From assembly GCA_903865435.1 (NCBI GenBank), contig CAIPJS010000095.1, positions 33,751 to 97,750 of the forward strand: a stretch of DNA of 64,000 bases. Reading direction: 5' to 3'. Position 1 is the first letter of the stretch, and each line of letters opens with the position of its first letter. The position numbers and the translations under genes were made by a program. This DNA is from an uncultured Bacteroidota bacterium. GTDB lineage: Bacteria > Bacteroidota > Bacteroidia > Chitinophagales > Chitinophagaceae. The notes beneath the pieces were generated by a model. The model saw only the letters and a program-made list of their open reading frames with translations. It searched no databases and was not told where the DNA came from. This document shows positions 37,841 to 48,039 of this stretch, piece after piece.

Positions 37841-40800
37841 ATGAAAAAGTTTTTATTAATTGCCCTGTCTTTGTTTTCTTTACTTCTTTCTACTTCAGTA
37901 GATGCACAAAAGAAAAAAGCAGCAACTCCTATAACAACAACAAGTTTGTCGCAGGATCCAATTATAAAAGCACAAAATTTTAGATTGATTGGCCCATTCA
38001 GAGGTGGCAGGGCTGCAGCAGGCGTTGGCTCTTTTGCTGATGTCAATACTTTTTATATGGGCGCTACAGGTGGTGGGGTTTGGAAATCCACCGATGCAGG
38101 TAGCAATTGGAAAAACATTTCAGATGGTTTCTTTGGTGGAACCATTGGGGCCATTGCTTTAGCACCTTCCAATGAATCTATTGTGTATGTAGGTGAGGGA
38201 GAAGGTACCATGAGAGGCAATGTGAGTGAGGGTTTGGGTGGTATGTGGAAATCGACCGATGATGGAAAAACTTGGAAAAATTTGGGCTTAAAAGAAGCCC
38301 GACATATTGTTAGAATTGTGGTACATCCAAAAAATCCAGACATTATTTGGGCTGCAGTGATGGGACATTTGTTTGGCCCCAATGAAGCAAGAGGTGTGTT
38401 TAAAAGTACCGATGGCGGACAAAACTGGAAAAAAGTTTTGTATGTGAATGAACAAACAGGTGCAAGCGATTTAGTAATTGATCCAAGCAACCCTGAAATT
38501 TTATACGCAGGTACTTGGCAATTGATTCGTACACCTTATAGTTTAGAAAGTGGTGGGGAAGGTTCTGGCTTATATAAAAGCACCGATGGCGGAGAAACCT
38601 GGACTTCTATTAAATCCAATAAAGGATTTCCGAAAGGGGTTTGGGGCATTACCGCCATTGCAGTGGCCAAATCCAATACAGACAAGTTGTATGCTTTAAT
38701 CGAAAATAAAGATGGAGGCTTGTATGTTTCAGAAAATGCAGGAAAAACATGGGACTTAGTGAATAGCGACAACAACATTCGTCAACGCGCATGGTACTAC
38801 ACAAAAGTGTTTGTAGATCCAGCAGATGAAAATAAAGTGTATTGCCCCAATGTAAATTTTATGGTGTCTAGTGATGGTGGAAAATCATTTGCAGCAGTTC
38901 GATCACAACATGGCGATCATCATGATTTATGGATTGATCCAAAAAATGGTAAAAGAATGATTTTATGTGATGATGGTGGTGCCGCAGTTAGTTTGGATGG
39001 CGCCAAAAATTGGAGTTCAGTGACGAATCAACCTACAGTGCAAACCTATCGATTAAGTACAGATACGCATTTCCCATATAGAATTTTGGGTGCTCAACAA
39101 GACAATAGTGCCTTTAGAATTTTATCAAGTTCTTATGGATCCTATATAGGTGAAAGTGATTTTGAAGTGACCGCAGGTGGGGAGAGTGGCTATATTGTTG
39201 CTGATCCATTAAACAGTGATGTAGTGTATGGAGGTTCTTATGGCGGATTGATTACAAGGTATGATCACAAGACAGGAGAGAACCGCATAGTGAATGTATG
39301 GCCTGACAATCCAATGGGGGCGGGTGCCGATGTACAGAAATATCGTTTTCAATGGAATCATCCTATTTTCTTTTCTCCACACAATCCTAAAAAATTATAC
39401 ACCGCAGGCAATCATTTATTTGCTACCGAGAATGATGGGGCTAGTTGGACGCAATTGTCTCCAGATCTAACCACCAATGACAAAAGCAGACAAAAAAGTT
39501 CTGGTGGTCCCATTACACAAGACAATACCAGCGTAGAATATTACTGTACCATATTTACTGCTGCAGAATCTCCTTTAGAAAAAGATTTGTTGTGGACAGG
39601 TAGTGATGATGGTTTAATTAACGTAAGTAAAGATGGTGGTGCACATTGGAAAAATGTAACACCAAAAGATATACCACAATGGATGATGTGGAATAGAGTG
39701 GAAATAGATCCCATTAGAAAAGGAACCGCTTATTTTGCTGGAACAAGATACAAGCTTGATGATTTTGCTCCTTATTTATATGTAACACATGATTATGGAG
39801 AGACTTGGGAAAAAATTACCAATGGTATTAACCCATTACATTTTACAAGATGTATTGTTGCTAGTCCAAGAAAAGAGGGTGTGTTGTTTGCGGGAACTGA
39901 ATACGGTTTGTATGTTTCTATGAACGATGGAAAATTATGGGAGCAGTTACAGTTGAATTTACCTATAACACCTGTTACCGATTTATTAATTCGTGATAAT
40001 AATTTAATAGTAGCAACACAAGGTAGAAGCTTATACATTTTAGATGACCTGTCTTTTATTGAGCAGTATCAAGCAAGCAATGTCAATGCTTCCAAAGTAT
40101 TCCCAGTGGCCAATGCCTATCGTGTTCCTCCGCAAATAGCTGGACGTCGTGGCGGTGGTCGTGGTGCAAGAACCAGCATGCCAAACAATGTGGGTACCAA
40201 TCCTCCAAAAGGGGTTGTTATTAATTATTGGTTGAAAGAGGTGAATGATAGCACTACCGTTCAAATTGATATCTTAGATGAGCATAATAAATTAGTGAGA
40301 CATTTTAGTTCTAAGGATATGAGCAAAGACAAATCTGGTATTGTAGTAGAAAATGGCTTACAACAATTTACCTGGAATTTGTATCATAAAGAAATTGAGA
40401 AGCCTTCAGAAGATTTAATTTTTTGGAATGGTACCACTAGTCCTGTTTTAGCAGCACCAGGTAAGTACTTTGCTAAAGTAACAATAGACAAAGATTCAGT
40501 GACGTATCCATTTGAATTGATGGCCGACCCTAATTATAAAGTTTCTACTGCCGATTTAAAAGCGCAAGAACAATTCCTATTAGATGTATCTGGTAGTTTT
40601 AACACCATTATGAAAGCTTTAAAAGGCATTAAAGAAATTCGTGCGCAAGTTCAAGTATTACAAAAGAAAACTAAGGATACTGCTTTCCAAAAGCAAAGCG
40701 AAGCTTTATTAAGTAATCTTAAAACCATTGAAGAAGCTTTACACCAAACCAAGGCTAAAAGTGGTCAAGATGTTTTAAACTTTCCAATTCGTTTGGATGA

Positions 40801-40993
40801 TAAATTAGCTGGTATATTTGGATCTGCAGCTGCAGGCTATGTAGCACCTACTAAGCAAGTAAAAGAAACGTATGCAGAGTTAAAAGCACAAGCAGATGAG
40901 CAATTAAAAAAATATGAAGTGATCAGAAAAGAAAGTGTAAAAGCTTTGAATGAATCTGTACATAAATTAATGATACCCATTATAGGAAATTAA
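37841..40993 (+). CDS. Large secreted BNR/sortilin (VPS10)-like beta-propeller protein, copy 2
   Basis: 1050 residues from ATG 37841; an ATG at 37832 adds three residues. A signal peptide (about 1-22) is followed by the same plan as its neighbour: many Asp-boxes (STDAGSNW, STDDGKTW, STDGGQNW, STDGGETW, SENAGKTW, SKDGGAHW, THDYGETW), a Gly/Arg-rich linker near 770-785, and a helical C-terminus. The shared order of blocks, such as ...PDLTTND... and ...GTEQG/GTEYGLYVS..., shows a tandem duplication that has diverged. The function is unknown; surface or periplasmic binding is inferred. Confidence 0.85.
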   Translation: MKKFLLIALSLFSLLLSTSVDAQKKKAATPITTTSLSQDPIIKAQNFRLIGPFRGGRAAAGVGSFADVNTFYMGATGGGVWKSTDAGSNWKNISDGFFGGTIGAIALAPSNESIVYVGEGEGTMRGNVSEGLGGMWKSTDDGKTWKNLGLKEARHIVRIVVHPKNPDIIWAAVMGHLFGPNEARGVFKSTDGGQNWKKVLYVNEQTGASDLVIDPSNPEILYAGTWQLIRTPYSLESGGEGSGLYKSTDGGETWTSIKSNKGFPKGVWGITAIAVAKSNTDKLYALIENKDGGLYVSENAGKTWDLVNSDNNIRQRAWYYTKVFVDPADENKVYCPNVNFMVSSDGGKSFAAVRSQHGDHHDLWIDPKNGKRMILCDDGGAAVSLDGAKNWSSVTNQPTVQTYRLSTDTHFPYRILGAQQDNSAFRILSSSYGSYIGESDFEVTAGGESGYIVADPLNSDVVYGGSYGGLITRYDHKTGENRIVNVWPDNPMGAGADVQKYRFQWNHPIFFSPHNPKKLYTAGNHLFATENDGASWTQLSPDLTTNDKSRQKSSGGPITQDNTSVEYYCTIFTAAESPLEKDLLWTGSDDGLINVSKDGGAHWKNVTPKDIPQWMMWNRVEIDPIRKGTAYFAGTRYKLDDFAPYLYVTHDYGETWEKITNGINPLHFTRCIVASPRKEGVLFAGTEYGLYVSMNDGKLWEQLQLNLPITPVTDLLIRDNNLIVATQGRSLYILDDLSFIEQYQASNVNASKVFPVANAYRVPPQIAGRRGGGRGARTSMPNNVGTNPPKGVVINYWLKEVNDSTTVQIDILDEHNKLVRHFSSKDMSKDKSGIVVENGLQQFTWNLYHKEIEKPSEDLIFWNGTTSPVLAAPGKYFAKVTIDKDSVTYPFELMADPNYKVSTADLKAQEQFLLDVSGSFNTIMKALKGIKEIRAQVQVLQKKTKDTAFQKQSEALLSNLKTIEEALHQTKAKSGQDVLNFPIRLDDKLAGIFGSAAAGYVAPTKQVKETYAELKAQADEQLKKYEVIRKESVKALNESVHKLMIPIIGN

Positions 40994-41041
40994 TAGTTTC
41001 TTTTGAAGAGATGATTAAGTTCATCTTTACAGTAGCATTAT

Positions 41042-41075
41042 AAAAAGGTCTTCCCGATTTTGGGAAGACCTTTTT
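41042..41075. terminator. Bidirectional terminator between BNR copy 2 and the DUF1343 gene
   Basis: Perfect 14-bp stem AAAAAGGTCTTCCC (41042-41055) / GGGAAGACCTTTTT (41062-41075), 6-nt loop, with A- and T-tracts on the two sides, between convergent genes. Confidence 0.9.
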
Positions 41076-41132
41076 TATAAGTGAAAATTTCTAGCGTAGT
41101 ATTCTTGCGTAATCTTCTAGCATACTACTTGC

Positions 41133-42338
41133 TTATTCAAAATCTTGATACAATAAATACTTTTTTCTAATTTTTTTAAAACTAGCAAGGTCTTTTTGCC
41201 AACTAGCTCTAATGGCTGCTGGACTCAGGCCCGATTGTATTTGTTCCATCAATAGGTTATTACCTGCTAATTTATTAAAGTAATAATCGCGTGGGGTATT
41301 ACCGGTGGTATGAATAAAAAAAGAATCTTTTTGAGGATAGGTCTTATACATCTCTATAAATAATTCAAGATCTATGCTGGTATGCGGTGGTTTTGTTTTA
41401 GTCAAGTCCCATCCAAAGCATAATTGATCTTTTAATTTGGGCTGAGTAGCTCCTACTCTAGAAACGGGTGTAAAAGAAAAGTTTTTAATCGTAGTAAGCG
41501 GATGTCCAATGTAAGCAAATGCATGTTCAGTACCTCTGCCCTCACTGAGTATAGTGCCTTCTACTAAACAAGTAGTGGGGTACCAATAAATAGATGGCAT
41601 ATCGGGCAAGTTGGGAGAAGGCGCGATGCGAATGGCATACATAGAATTGTGGTCGTAGTTTTTGCAAGGTATGATGGTGAGCGACCAATTTTTATTTGTA
41701 TTTATTTTTAACCAGTCTTCTCCATTGAGCATGGTAGCGTACTCTCCAATAGTCATTCCATATACAATGGGCACTGTATTTTTTCCTACAAAGCTGGAGA
41801 AGGCTTTATCTAAAACAGGTCCATCTACATAATGTCCATTGGGATTTGGTCTGTCTAAAATAATAAGTGGTTTATTATTTTCTTTAGCTGCCTCCATCAA
41901 ATATTGTAAGGAAGATATATACGTGTAAAAACGAGTGCCCACATCTTGTATATCAAAAACGAGTACATCTATATCGGCTAGGTCCGTTGAATCGGGCCCG
42001 TATTTTTTACCATATAAAGAAACAATCTTAATGCCTGTTTTAGGGTCATTGCCATCCTTGGTCTCTTCGCCTGCATCTGCTGTTCCTCTTAGGCCATGTT
42101 CTGGTGTAAATATTTTTTGAATAGTTATGCCTTGGGCTAATAAGGTATCAATTAAATGTTTTTTATTTACGATGGCGGTATGGTTGGTGAATATACCTAC
42201 TCTTTTATTTACTAATAAAGGCATATACTTTTCGCTTTGATAAGCACCTGGTAGTATTTCTTTTTTGTTTTGGGCTAATACATCGAATGGTTTGTTCGCG
42301 ATGAAGCCAACAAGAACAAGAATGAATATTTTTTTCAT
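41133..42338 (-). CDS. DUF1343 protein, NamZ-like exo-beta-N-acetylmuramidase
   Basis: 401 residues with a signal peptide (about 1-22). The DUF1343 core is recognised by RVGIFTNHTA near the start, FTPEHGLRG, VLVFDIQDVGTRFYTY and ILDRPNPNG, followed by EGTILSEGRGTEHAF. The family includes NamZ, which removes terminal MurNAc from peptidoglycan fragments, so a periplasmic role in wall turnover or recycling is likely. It is monocistronic. Confidence 0.88.
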   Translation of the reverse strand: MKKIFILVLVGFIANKPFDVLAQNKKEILPGAYQSEKYMPLLVNKRVGIFTNHTAIVNKKHLIDTLLAQGITIQKIFTPEHGLRGTADAGEETKDGNDPKTGIKIVSLYGKKYGPDSTDLADIDVLVFDIQDVGTRFYTYISSLQYLMEAAKENNKPLIILDRPNPNGHYVDGPVLDKAFSSFVGKNTVPIVYGMTIGEYATMLNGEDWLKINTNKNWSLTIIPCKNYDHNSMYAIRIAPSPNLPDMPSIYWYPTTCLVEGTILSEGRGTEHAFAYIGHPLTTIKNFSFTPVSRVGATQPKLKDQLCFGWDLTKTKPPHTSIDLELFIEMYKTYPQKDSFFIHTTGNTPRDYYFNKLAGNNLLMEQIQSGLSPAAIRASWQKDLASFKKIRKKYLLYQDFE

Positions 42339-42446
42339 CTTCTTAAAAAGGATTTAAATTTATTAGTACAATATAGTAAATAAAACAATCCTCCCTATTA
42401 CCTAAATAGGTTTTCATGAGTACTGTATCCGTATCAACTAAAATGA

Positions 42447-44129
42447 CTAACTTAAATATTTCGCTACAATAGGTACTCTTCGGCCTACGCCAAAAGCTTT
42501 AGGAGAAATACGAATAATAGGACAGAATTGATTTCTTTTATACTCATTGGTATTCACCATCTTTAAGGTTTTGTCTACCAAGGCAGCATCAAATCCCAAT
42601 GCCTTAATGGCGGCCGGATCGGCTCTTTTTTCTATGTATTGAAAAAGTATTTGATCTAGTATCTCGTATGCAGGTAAACTGTCACTGTCTTTTTGATCGG
42701 GTCTTAATTCAGCACTAGGTGCTTTGGTAATAATATTTACAGGAATAAATTCTTGATTGCGATTAATGTATTTAGCTAGTTCATAGACTTGCATTTTATA
42801 GCAATCTCCTAAAACACCCAATCCACCTGCCATGTCTCCATACAAAGTACCATAACCAGTAGCCAATTCACTTTTATTAGAAGTATTTAATAATACATAA
42901 CCAAATTTATTGGCCAAGGCCATTAATAAATTACCTCTCGATCTGCTTTGTATATTTTCTTCGGCCAACGAAAATGGAAGGTCTTTGAATAAGGGTTTTA
43001 AAATGCTTAAAAAACTTTCATACACTTCCTTGATTGGAATGATGTCGTAAGTATTGTTTAAATTTTTACTTAATTGCACCGCGTCATTTATAGAATGATC
43101 GGTAGAATAGGGAGAAGGCATTAATATGGCATGCACATTTTCTTTACCCAAAGCTTCGCAGGCAATGGCTAAGGTTACCGCTGAATCAATACCACCCGAT
43201 GAGCCCAAAATTGCTTTTTTGAATCCCATTTTAGTAAAATAATCCCTCACGCCTAAAACCAAGGCTTTATATACTTGATCAATATTTAAAGCGGGCTCTA
43301 AAGTAAGCGGATTCAATTCTTTATTGGGTACTCTTGCAGCTGCTTCAATAATGGGTGCGTTAATCATACCATCCTCTGTGCATTCAAAAATTTCCATCGC
43401 CGATTCAAACATAGGAAGTGCTCCACAAAGATTTGCCATCTTATCAAAAGCAAAAGAACCTCCGTCAAATACAATCTCTGTTTGACTTCCTACTGCATTG
43501 CAATAAAATAAAGGAATCTTATATTTTAATACATTGGCTTTAATGGTAGCCTTTCTATCTTCATCATGCGTATAATCAAAAGGCGAAGCGCTTAAATTCA
43601 ATAAAATATCTGGATGTTGATCCATCATTTTATCCATAGGACAAATACGGTACAAAGGATTATCGCCTAGATTCCAAATATCTTCACAAATGGTAATGGC
43701 TAATTTTTTTCCTTTAAATAGAATTACTTTCCAATCATCTGCAGGCTCAAAATATCTATTCTCATCAAATACATCGTAAGTAGGCAATAATGTTTTATGA
43801 ATTTCTGCAACAATCTTTTTTTCATAAAGAAAAAATGCAGCGTTGTATAAATCTTTTCCTTTTATATTTGGATTGCGTGCTGGACTGCCAATTAAAACCC
43901 CAATGGTGTCAGCCGCCGCTTTGATGGCATCGATGCTTTCATAGCATTTTACAATAAAATCATTAAATTCTACAAAGTCTCTGGCTGGATAACCACATAC
44001 GCTCATTTCACTAAATAAAATTAAATCGGCTCCTTGTTTTTTGGCTTCTTCAATAGCGCATAAAATTTTATGCGTGTTTTGTTCAAAATTGCCAATATGA
44101 TAATTTTGTTGAGCGATGCAAATCTTCAT
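42447..44129 (-). CDS. nadE: Glutamine-dependent NAD+ synthetase
   Basis: Last step of NAD synthesis, converting deamido-NAD to NAD with glutamine as the ammonia donor. It is 560 residues. The N-terminal nitrilase-like glutaminase domain has a Glu-Lys-Cys triad: E41 in LFSEMSV, Lys in HKTLLP near 116, Cys in TICEDIW near 147. The C-terminal synthetase domain has the PP-loop SSGGIDSA at about 293. A -7-like GACCTTTG lies four bases before the ATG. Confidence 0.97.
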   Translation of the reverse strand: MKICIAQQNYHIGNFEQNTHKILCAIEEAKKQGADLILFSEMSVCGYPARDFVEFNDFIVKCYESIDAIKAAADTIGVLIGSPARNPNIKGKDLYNAAFFLYEKKIVAEIHKTLLPTYDVFDENRYFEPADDWKVILFKGKKLAITICEDIWNLGDNPLYRICPMDKMMDQHPDILLNLSASPFDYTHDEDRKATIKANVLKYKIPLFYCNAVGSQTEIVFDGGSFAFDKMANLCGALPMFESAMEIFECTEDGMINAPIIEAAARVPNKELNPLTLEPALNIDQVYKALVLGVRDYFTKMGFKKAILGSSGGIDSAVTLAIACEALGKENVHAILMPSPYSTDHSINDAVQLSKNLNNTYDIIPIKEVYESFLSILKPLFKDLPFSLAEENIQSRSRGNLLMALANKFGYVLLNTSNKSELATGYGTLYGDMAGGLGVLGDCYKMQVYELAKYINRNQEFIPVNIITKAPSAELRPDQKDSDSLPAYEILDQILFQYIEKRADPAAIKALGFDAALVDKTLKMVNTNEYKRNQFCPIIRISPKAFGVGRRVPIVAKYLS

Positions 44130-44141
44130 AAAGCAAAGGTC
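44130..44141 (-). promoter_or_regulatory. Possible leaderless promoter of nadE
   Basis: GACCTTTG (minus, 44134-44141) differs from TAnnTTTG at the first base and is followed by CTTT and the ATG at 44129. The spacing equals that at pyrD, ubiE and the MBL gene, but the match is weaker. Confidence 0.3.
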
Positions 44142-44203
44142 GGTTTTTTAAAAGAAATAAATTGGCTATTTAAGTAAGATTTATTGCAGCACAGAAAGGT
44201 AAA

Positions 44204-44221
44204 AAGCCTTGTTTTAGGCTT
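44204..44221 (-). terminator. Short hairpin terminator of apaG
   Basis: AAGCCT (44204-44209) / AGGCTT (44216-44221) with 6-nt loop. On the minus strand it is followed by a T-run. The right arm overlaps the apaG stop codon (44220-44222). Confidence 0.5.
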
Positions 44222-44606
44222 AGTTTAATTTAACTGGCGCTACCATTTTAAATGCAGGGATATTCACGTTGATCAAATCCCTGGTTTCAATATTTTCCAT
44301 CGTATAATGGCCTTGCATTTTTCCCAATTCACTTTTTAAGTGGCAGCCACTCACATATTGATAATGTTTTCCGGGCATGATTAATGGTTGAACCCCAACA
44401 ACACCTTCACCTTCTACAATTCTATGTTCTGAATTACTGTCAAAAACTTCCCAATAACGCTTTAATAATTTGACAGGGAAAGAATTGTGATTTTCAATGG
44501 TAATGCGGTAAGCAAACATGTACTCATTTTGCAAAGGATTGCTGTAATCCTTCTGATAAAAGGTTTCTATGCTTACTTCAACGCCTTCTGAAATTTTTGA
44601 GACCAT
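44220..44606 (-). CDS. apaG: ApaG-domain protein
   Basis: 128-residue single beta-sandwich (FN3-like) ApaG domain, the standard length. It has the family features VSIETFYQ, YMFAYRITIENH, LLKRYWEVFDSN and EGEGVVGVQPLI...YVSGC. ApaG was linked to Co2+ and Mg2+ sensitivity in enterobacteria, but the biochemical role is not settled. Transcribed alone, divergent from icd. Confidence 0.95.
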   Translation of the reverse strand: MVSKISEGVEVSIETFYQKDYSNPLQNEYMFAYRITIENHNSFPVKLLKRYWEVFDSNSEHRIVEGEGVVGVQPLIMPGKHYQYVSGCHLKSELGKMQGHYTMENIETRDLINVNIPAFKMVAPVKLN

Positions 44607-44719
44607 AGGGAAACTGTCAATTGTGCAAGGCAGATAATACTGCGGGATAAAAGTACCAAATATTTGGGCCGCTTATATAAAAAGACAGTCTATTTTTTTA
44701 TAAGACCCCATAAGTCGTG

Positions 44720-44727
44720 TAACTTTG
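44720..44727 (+). promoter_or_regulatory. -7 box of icd
   Basis: TAACTTTG, exact TAnnTTTG match, in the 179-bp apaG-icd divergent region, 58 bases before the icd ATG. This predicts a ~50-base 5' leader, unlike several other genes here. Confidence 0.45.
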
Positions 44728-44785
44728 CGAAAACTAATGAATTCGGGCAAAATTTCATTGGTTTTCACGTTAAAACACAAGAAAA

Positions 44786-46237
44786 ATGAAAATTGCAGTA
44801 GCAAAAGGTGATGGTATCGGACCTGAGATAATGGAAGCAGTGATCAGCATTTTTAATGCAGCCAAAGTGCCTTTGGACTATGATTTTGTAGACATGGGAA
44901 AATGGGTTTTTGATAAAGGGTTTAACAATGGCATGACGCCCCAAGCCAAAGATACCATTGAAGCATTGGGTATCCTATTTAAAGGTCCCATGGAAACCCC
45001 AAAAGGCAAGGGGGTGAAAAGTGTGAATGTCACAGCTCGAAAAACTTGGAATACTTATGCGAATGATAGAAAATTTCAAACCTTAAGTGGAGTAGATACT
45101 GTTTTTAGTAAAGCTGGCATCGCCATTGATTTAACCATCGTAAGAGAAAATATTGAAGATACTTATGGTGGAATCGAGCACATGCTTACACAGGATGTTG
45201 CCTTAGGCAGACGTTTTATTACACGTCCAGGAAGTGAGCAAGTGATTCGTTATGCATTTGAAATGGCCAAGAAAAAAGGAGCCAAAAGAATTACATGTGG
45301 ACACAAGGCCAATATCATGAAATTAACAGATGGTTTATTTTTAGAAGTATTCAAAGAGGTCGCAAAAGAATACCCTGAATTAAAAGCAGACGATGTAATT
45401 GTAGATGATTTGTGTATGAAGTTGGTAAGTCGTCCCGACTTATTTGATGTGATTGTTTTAACCAATTTGCAAGGAGATATTGTAAGTGATTTATGTGCTG
45501 GATTGGTTGGTGGGCTTGGTTTTGCACCTTCTGCCAATATTGGAGATCATATTTCTATTTTTGAAGCAGTACATGGAACTGCACCAGATATTGCCGGAAA
45601 AAACATTGCCAATCCAACTTCCTTGTTGTTAAGTGGATTAAGCATGCTAAGACATTTAGGTTTGATGGAACAAGCCATCATGATTGAAAATGCATTGTTG
45701 TTTACTTTAGAATCCGGCATACATACTGGAGATTTTGGTGATAAAGCAATACCTTCTGTGAATACAACCTTTTTTGCAAAAGCCATTATTGATAATTTTG
45801 GAAAGCAACCCAAACACAATCCTAAACCATTGTTGCCTAATTTTTATGTAACACCAACTAATTTTAAATTGGAACACAATCCAATGTTGCAAAGTGATTT
45901 AAATGATCAGCATAAAATAGTAGGCGTTGATTTTTTTATAGAAAGCAATGAGCAACCTCAAGTGATTGCCGATAAATGTTTAAGTCATACGACAGAGGCT
46001 TTGAAATTAGTGACCATAACCAATAGAGGAACACAGGTATGGCCTTCGGGCTCAATTTTTACCAATTTAGTGAATCAATATTATTGCAGGTTTGAGACAA
46101 CAAATGAATTGGCGATGTCTCAAAATGAGGTGATTGATTTATACCGTGCTTTGGCCATGGATTTTAAAATCTGTTCCTTAGAAATATTGAATATGTGGGC
46201 CGATAAGAAAGCCTATAGTTTGGCTCAGGGCCAATAG
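44786..46237 (+). CDS. icd: Isocitrate dehydrogenase, Thermus-type with C-terminal extension
   Basis: Oxidises isocitrate to 2-oxoglutarate in the TCA cycle. It is 483 residues. The first ~340 are a standard isocitrate/isopropylmalate dehydrogenase fold: GDGIGPEI at 8-15, substrate loop VRENIEDTYGG, metal-binding DLCAGLVGGLG, and EAVHGTAPDIAGK. About 140 extra C-terminal residues match the architecture of the Thermus thermophilus enzyme rather than E. coli Icd. Coenzyme preference cannot be assigned securely. Confidence 0.93.
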   Translation: MKIAVAKGDGIGPEIMEAVISIFNAAKVPLDYDFVDMGKWVFDKGFNNGMTPQAKDTIEALGILFKGPMETPKGKGVKSVNVTARKTWNTYANDRKFQTLSGVDTVFSKAGIAIDLTIVRENIEDTYGGIEHMLTQDVALGRRFITRPGSEQVIRYAFEMAKKKGAKRITCGHKANIMKLTDGLFLEVFKEVAKEYPELKADDVIVDDLCMKLVSRPDLFDVIVLTNLQGDIVSDLCAGLVGGLGFAPSANIGDHISIFEAVHGTAPDIAGKNIANPTSLLLSGLSMLRHLGLMEQAIMIENALLFTLESGIHTGDFGDKAIPSVNTTFFAKAIIDNFGKQPKHNPKPLLPNFYVTPTNFKLEHNPMLQSDLNDQHKIVGVDFFIESNEQPQVIADKCLSHTTEALKLVTITNRGTQVWPSGSIFTNLVNQYYCRFETTNELAMSQNEVIDLYRALAMDFKICSLEILNMWADKKAYSLAQGQ

Positions 46238-46362
46238 AATCTCCTCTTTTGCATAAATAGTCTTGAATTTGACTCTTTTTGCTATAAAATTGCTTTTTCT
46301 CGTGGGAAAAAAAACAATTTTGACGTAATTTCACGGCTCAATTACAAAACTTACTTTTACCT

Positions 46363-47985
46363 ATGGCAGAAGTTATCTTAATGCCCCGTTTAAGCGATAC
46401 CATGACCGAAGGGGTGGTGGCTGCATGGCATAAAAAAGTGGGGGATACCGTTAAAAAAGGCGATTTATTGGCCGAAATTGAAACGGACAAAGCAACGATG
46501 GAATTAGAAAGCTATCAAGATGGCATCTTATTACATATAGGTACACCTAGAGGAGGAAAATTACAAGTAAACGATTTATTGGCCATTTTTGGAAAAGCAG
46601 GAGAAGATGTTTCTGCTTTGATTGCTCAAAATACAAATGGAGCTGCGGCAGCTGCACCAGTTACTGAATCAATTCCGGTTGCTGTTGAAACGGCTCCATC
46701 TGCTGTTGCGCCAATTACAGATGCAAGTGCCATGGAAGAAGTGGTATTGATGCCACGTCTAAGTGATACCATGACCGAAGGCGTGATTGTAGGTTGGCAT
46801 AAAAAAGTAGGAGACAAAGTGGCGAAAGGAGAAGTGTTGGCAGATATTGAAACAGATAAAGCCACTATGGAATTGGAATCTTATAAAGATGGAATTTTAT
46901 TGTATCAAGGCGCACAGGCTGGAGAAAAAATATTGGTCAATCAATTGTTATGTATCATTGGTCAACCTGGTTTAGAAATTGATGGTATTGTAAAATCTAT
47001 CAAAGCACCCGTTACTGCAGAAGCGCCAAAAGCTGCTGCGGTGCCTGCAACTACAACAGTTGCAGTTCTAGGACCAAGTGCAGCACCATTATCAGCAAAT
47101 ACACAAGTAGTGAATGAGGGAAGAATATTTGCATCGCCTTTGGCAAAGAAAATTGCCAAAGACAAGGGCATCGATTTAAAATATGTGAAGGGCAGTGGAG
47201 AGCATGGTAGAATTACTAGAACTGATTTAGAAAATTTCACACCAGCATCTAAGAATACTGCAACAGGAAAAACAAATACCACCAGAAGTAATTTTGTAGG
47301 TCAAGTAAGTTTTGTAGAATCACCGGTTTCTCAAATGCGTAAAACCATTGCAAGACGTTTAAGTGAAAGTTTGTTCACCGCACCGCATTTTTACTTAACC
47401 ATGAAGATTAACATGGATGCGACGATTGCAGCAAGAACAGTAGTAAATGAAACAGCGCCAGTTAAAATTAGCTTCAACGATTTTATTGTTAAAGCGGTGG
47501 CACTTTCTTTGAAACAACATCCTAAAGTAAACAGCAGTTGGTTGGGTGATGTGATTCGTGAAAACCATCATGTGAATATTGGTATTGCTGTAGCAGTAGA
47601 CGAAGGTTTATTGGTTCCTGTACTTCGTTTTGCTGATGGCCTTTCTTTGGATGAGATAAGTGTTTCAGTTAAAGAGTTTGCTAAAAAAGCAAAAGATAAA
47701 AAATTACAACCTTCAGATTGGGAAGGAAGTACCTTTACCATCTCTAATTTAGGTATGTTTGGTATAGATCAATTCACGGCCATCATCAATCCACCGGATG
47801 CTTGTATTTTAGCAGTAGGTGGTATTGCACAAGAGCCTGTAGTAAAAAATGGTCAAATTGTACCTGGCAATGTGATGAATGTAACTTTAAGCTGTGACCA
47901 TAGAGTGGTAGATGGTGCAACAGGGTCTGCCTTCTTACAAACCTTAAAAGCAAATTTAGAAGAACCTATAAGAATGTTCGTGTAA
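46363..47985 (+). CDS. Pyruvate dehydrogenase E2, dihydrolipoamide acetyltransferase with two lipoyl domains
   Basis: Core of the pyruvate dehydrogenase complex. It is 540 residues. Two lipoyl domains have the lipoylation Lys in ETDKATME at K43 and K166, linked by Ala/Pro/Val-rich hinges. A peripheral-subunit-binding domain (about 250-285, ASPLAKKIAKDKGID) and a catalytic CAT domain ending with the active-site DHRVVDG near 512 complete it. E1 and E3 genes are not adjacent. The specificity (pyruvate versus another 2-oxoacid) is inferred from overall similarity. Confidence 0.93.
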   Translation: MAEVILMPRLSDTMTEGVVAAWHKKVGDTVKKGDLLAEIETDKATMELESYQDGILLHIGTPRGGKLQVNDLLAIFGKAGEDVSALIAQNTNGAAAAAPVTESIPVAVETAPSAVAPITDASAMEEVVLMPRLSDTMTEGVIVGWHKKVGDKVAKGEVLADIETDKATMELESYKDGILLYQGAQAGEKILVNQLLCIIGQPGLEIDGIVKSIKAPVTAEAPKAAAVPATTTVAVLGPSAAPLSANTQVVNEGRIFASPLAKKIAKDKGIDLKYVKGSGEHGRITRTDLENFTPASKNTATGKTNTTRSNFVGQVSFVESPVSQMRKTIARRLSESLFTAPHFYLTMKINMDATIAARTVVNETAPVKISFNDFIVKAVALSLKQHPKVNSSWLGDVIRENHHVNIGIAVAVDEGLLVPVLRFADGLSLDEISVSVKEFAKKAKDKKLQPSDWEGSTFTISNLGMFGIDQFTAIINPPDACILAVGGIAQEPVVKNGQIVPGNVMNVTLSCDHRVVDGATGSAFLQTLKANLEEPIRMFV

Positions 47986-48039
47986 TTTATTGGAGCTTTA
48001 TGAAATATAAGATCCAATAAATTCTTCTCTAATGATATT

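Noticed and set aside
38053..38490. Long antisense ORFs opposite the BNR genes (also 36870-37307)
   Set aside because: They are shadows of repetitive Gly/Asp/Thr-rich coding sequence, have no recognisable domain, and the sense frames show clear signal peptides and Asp-boxes.
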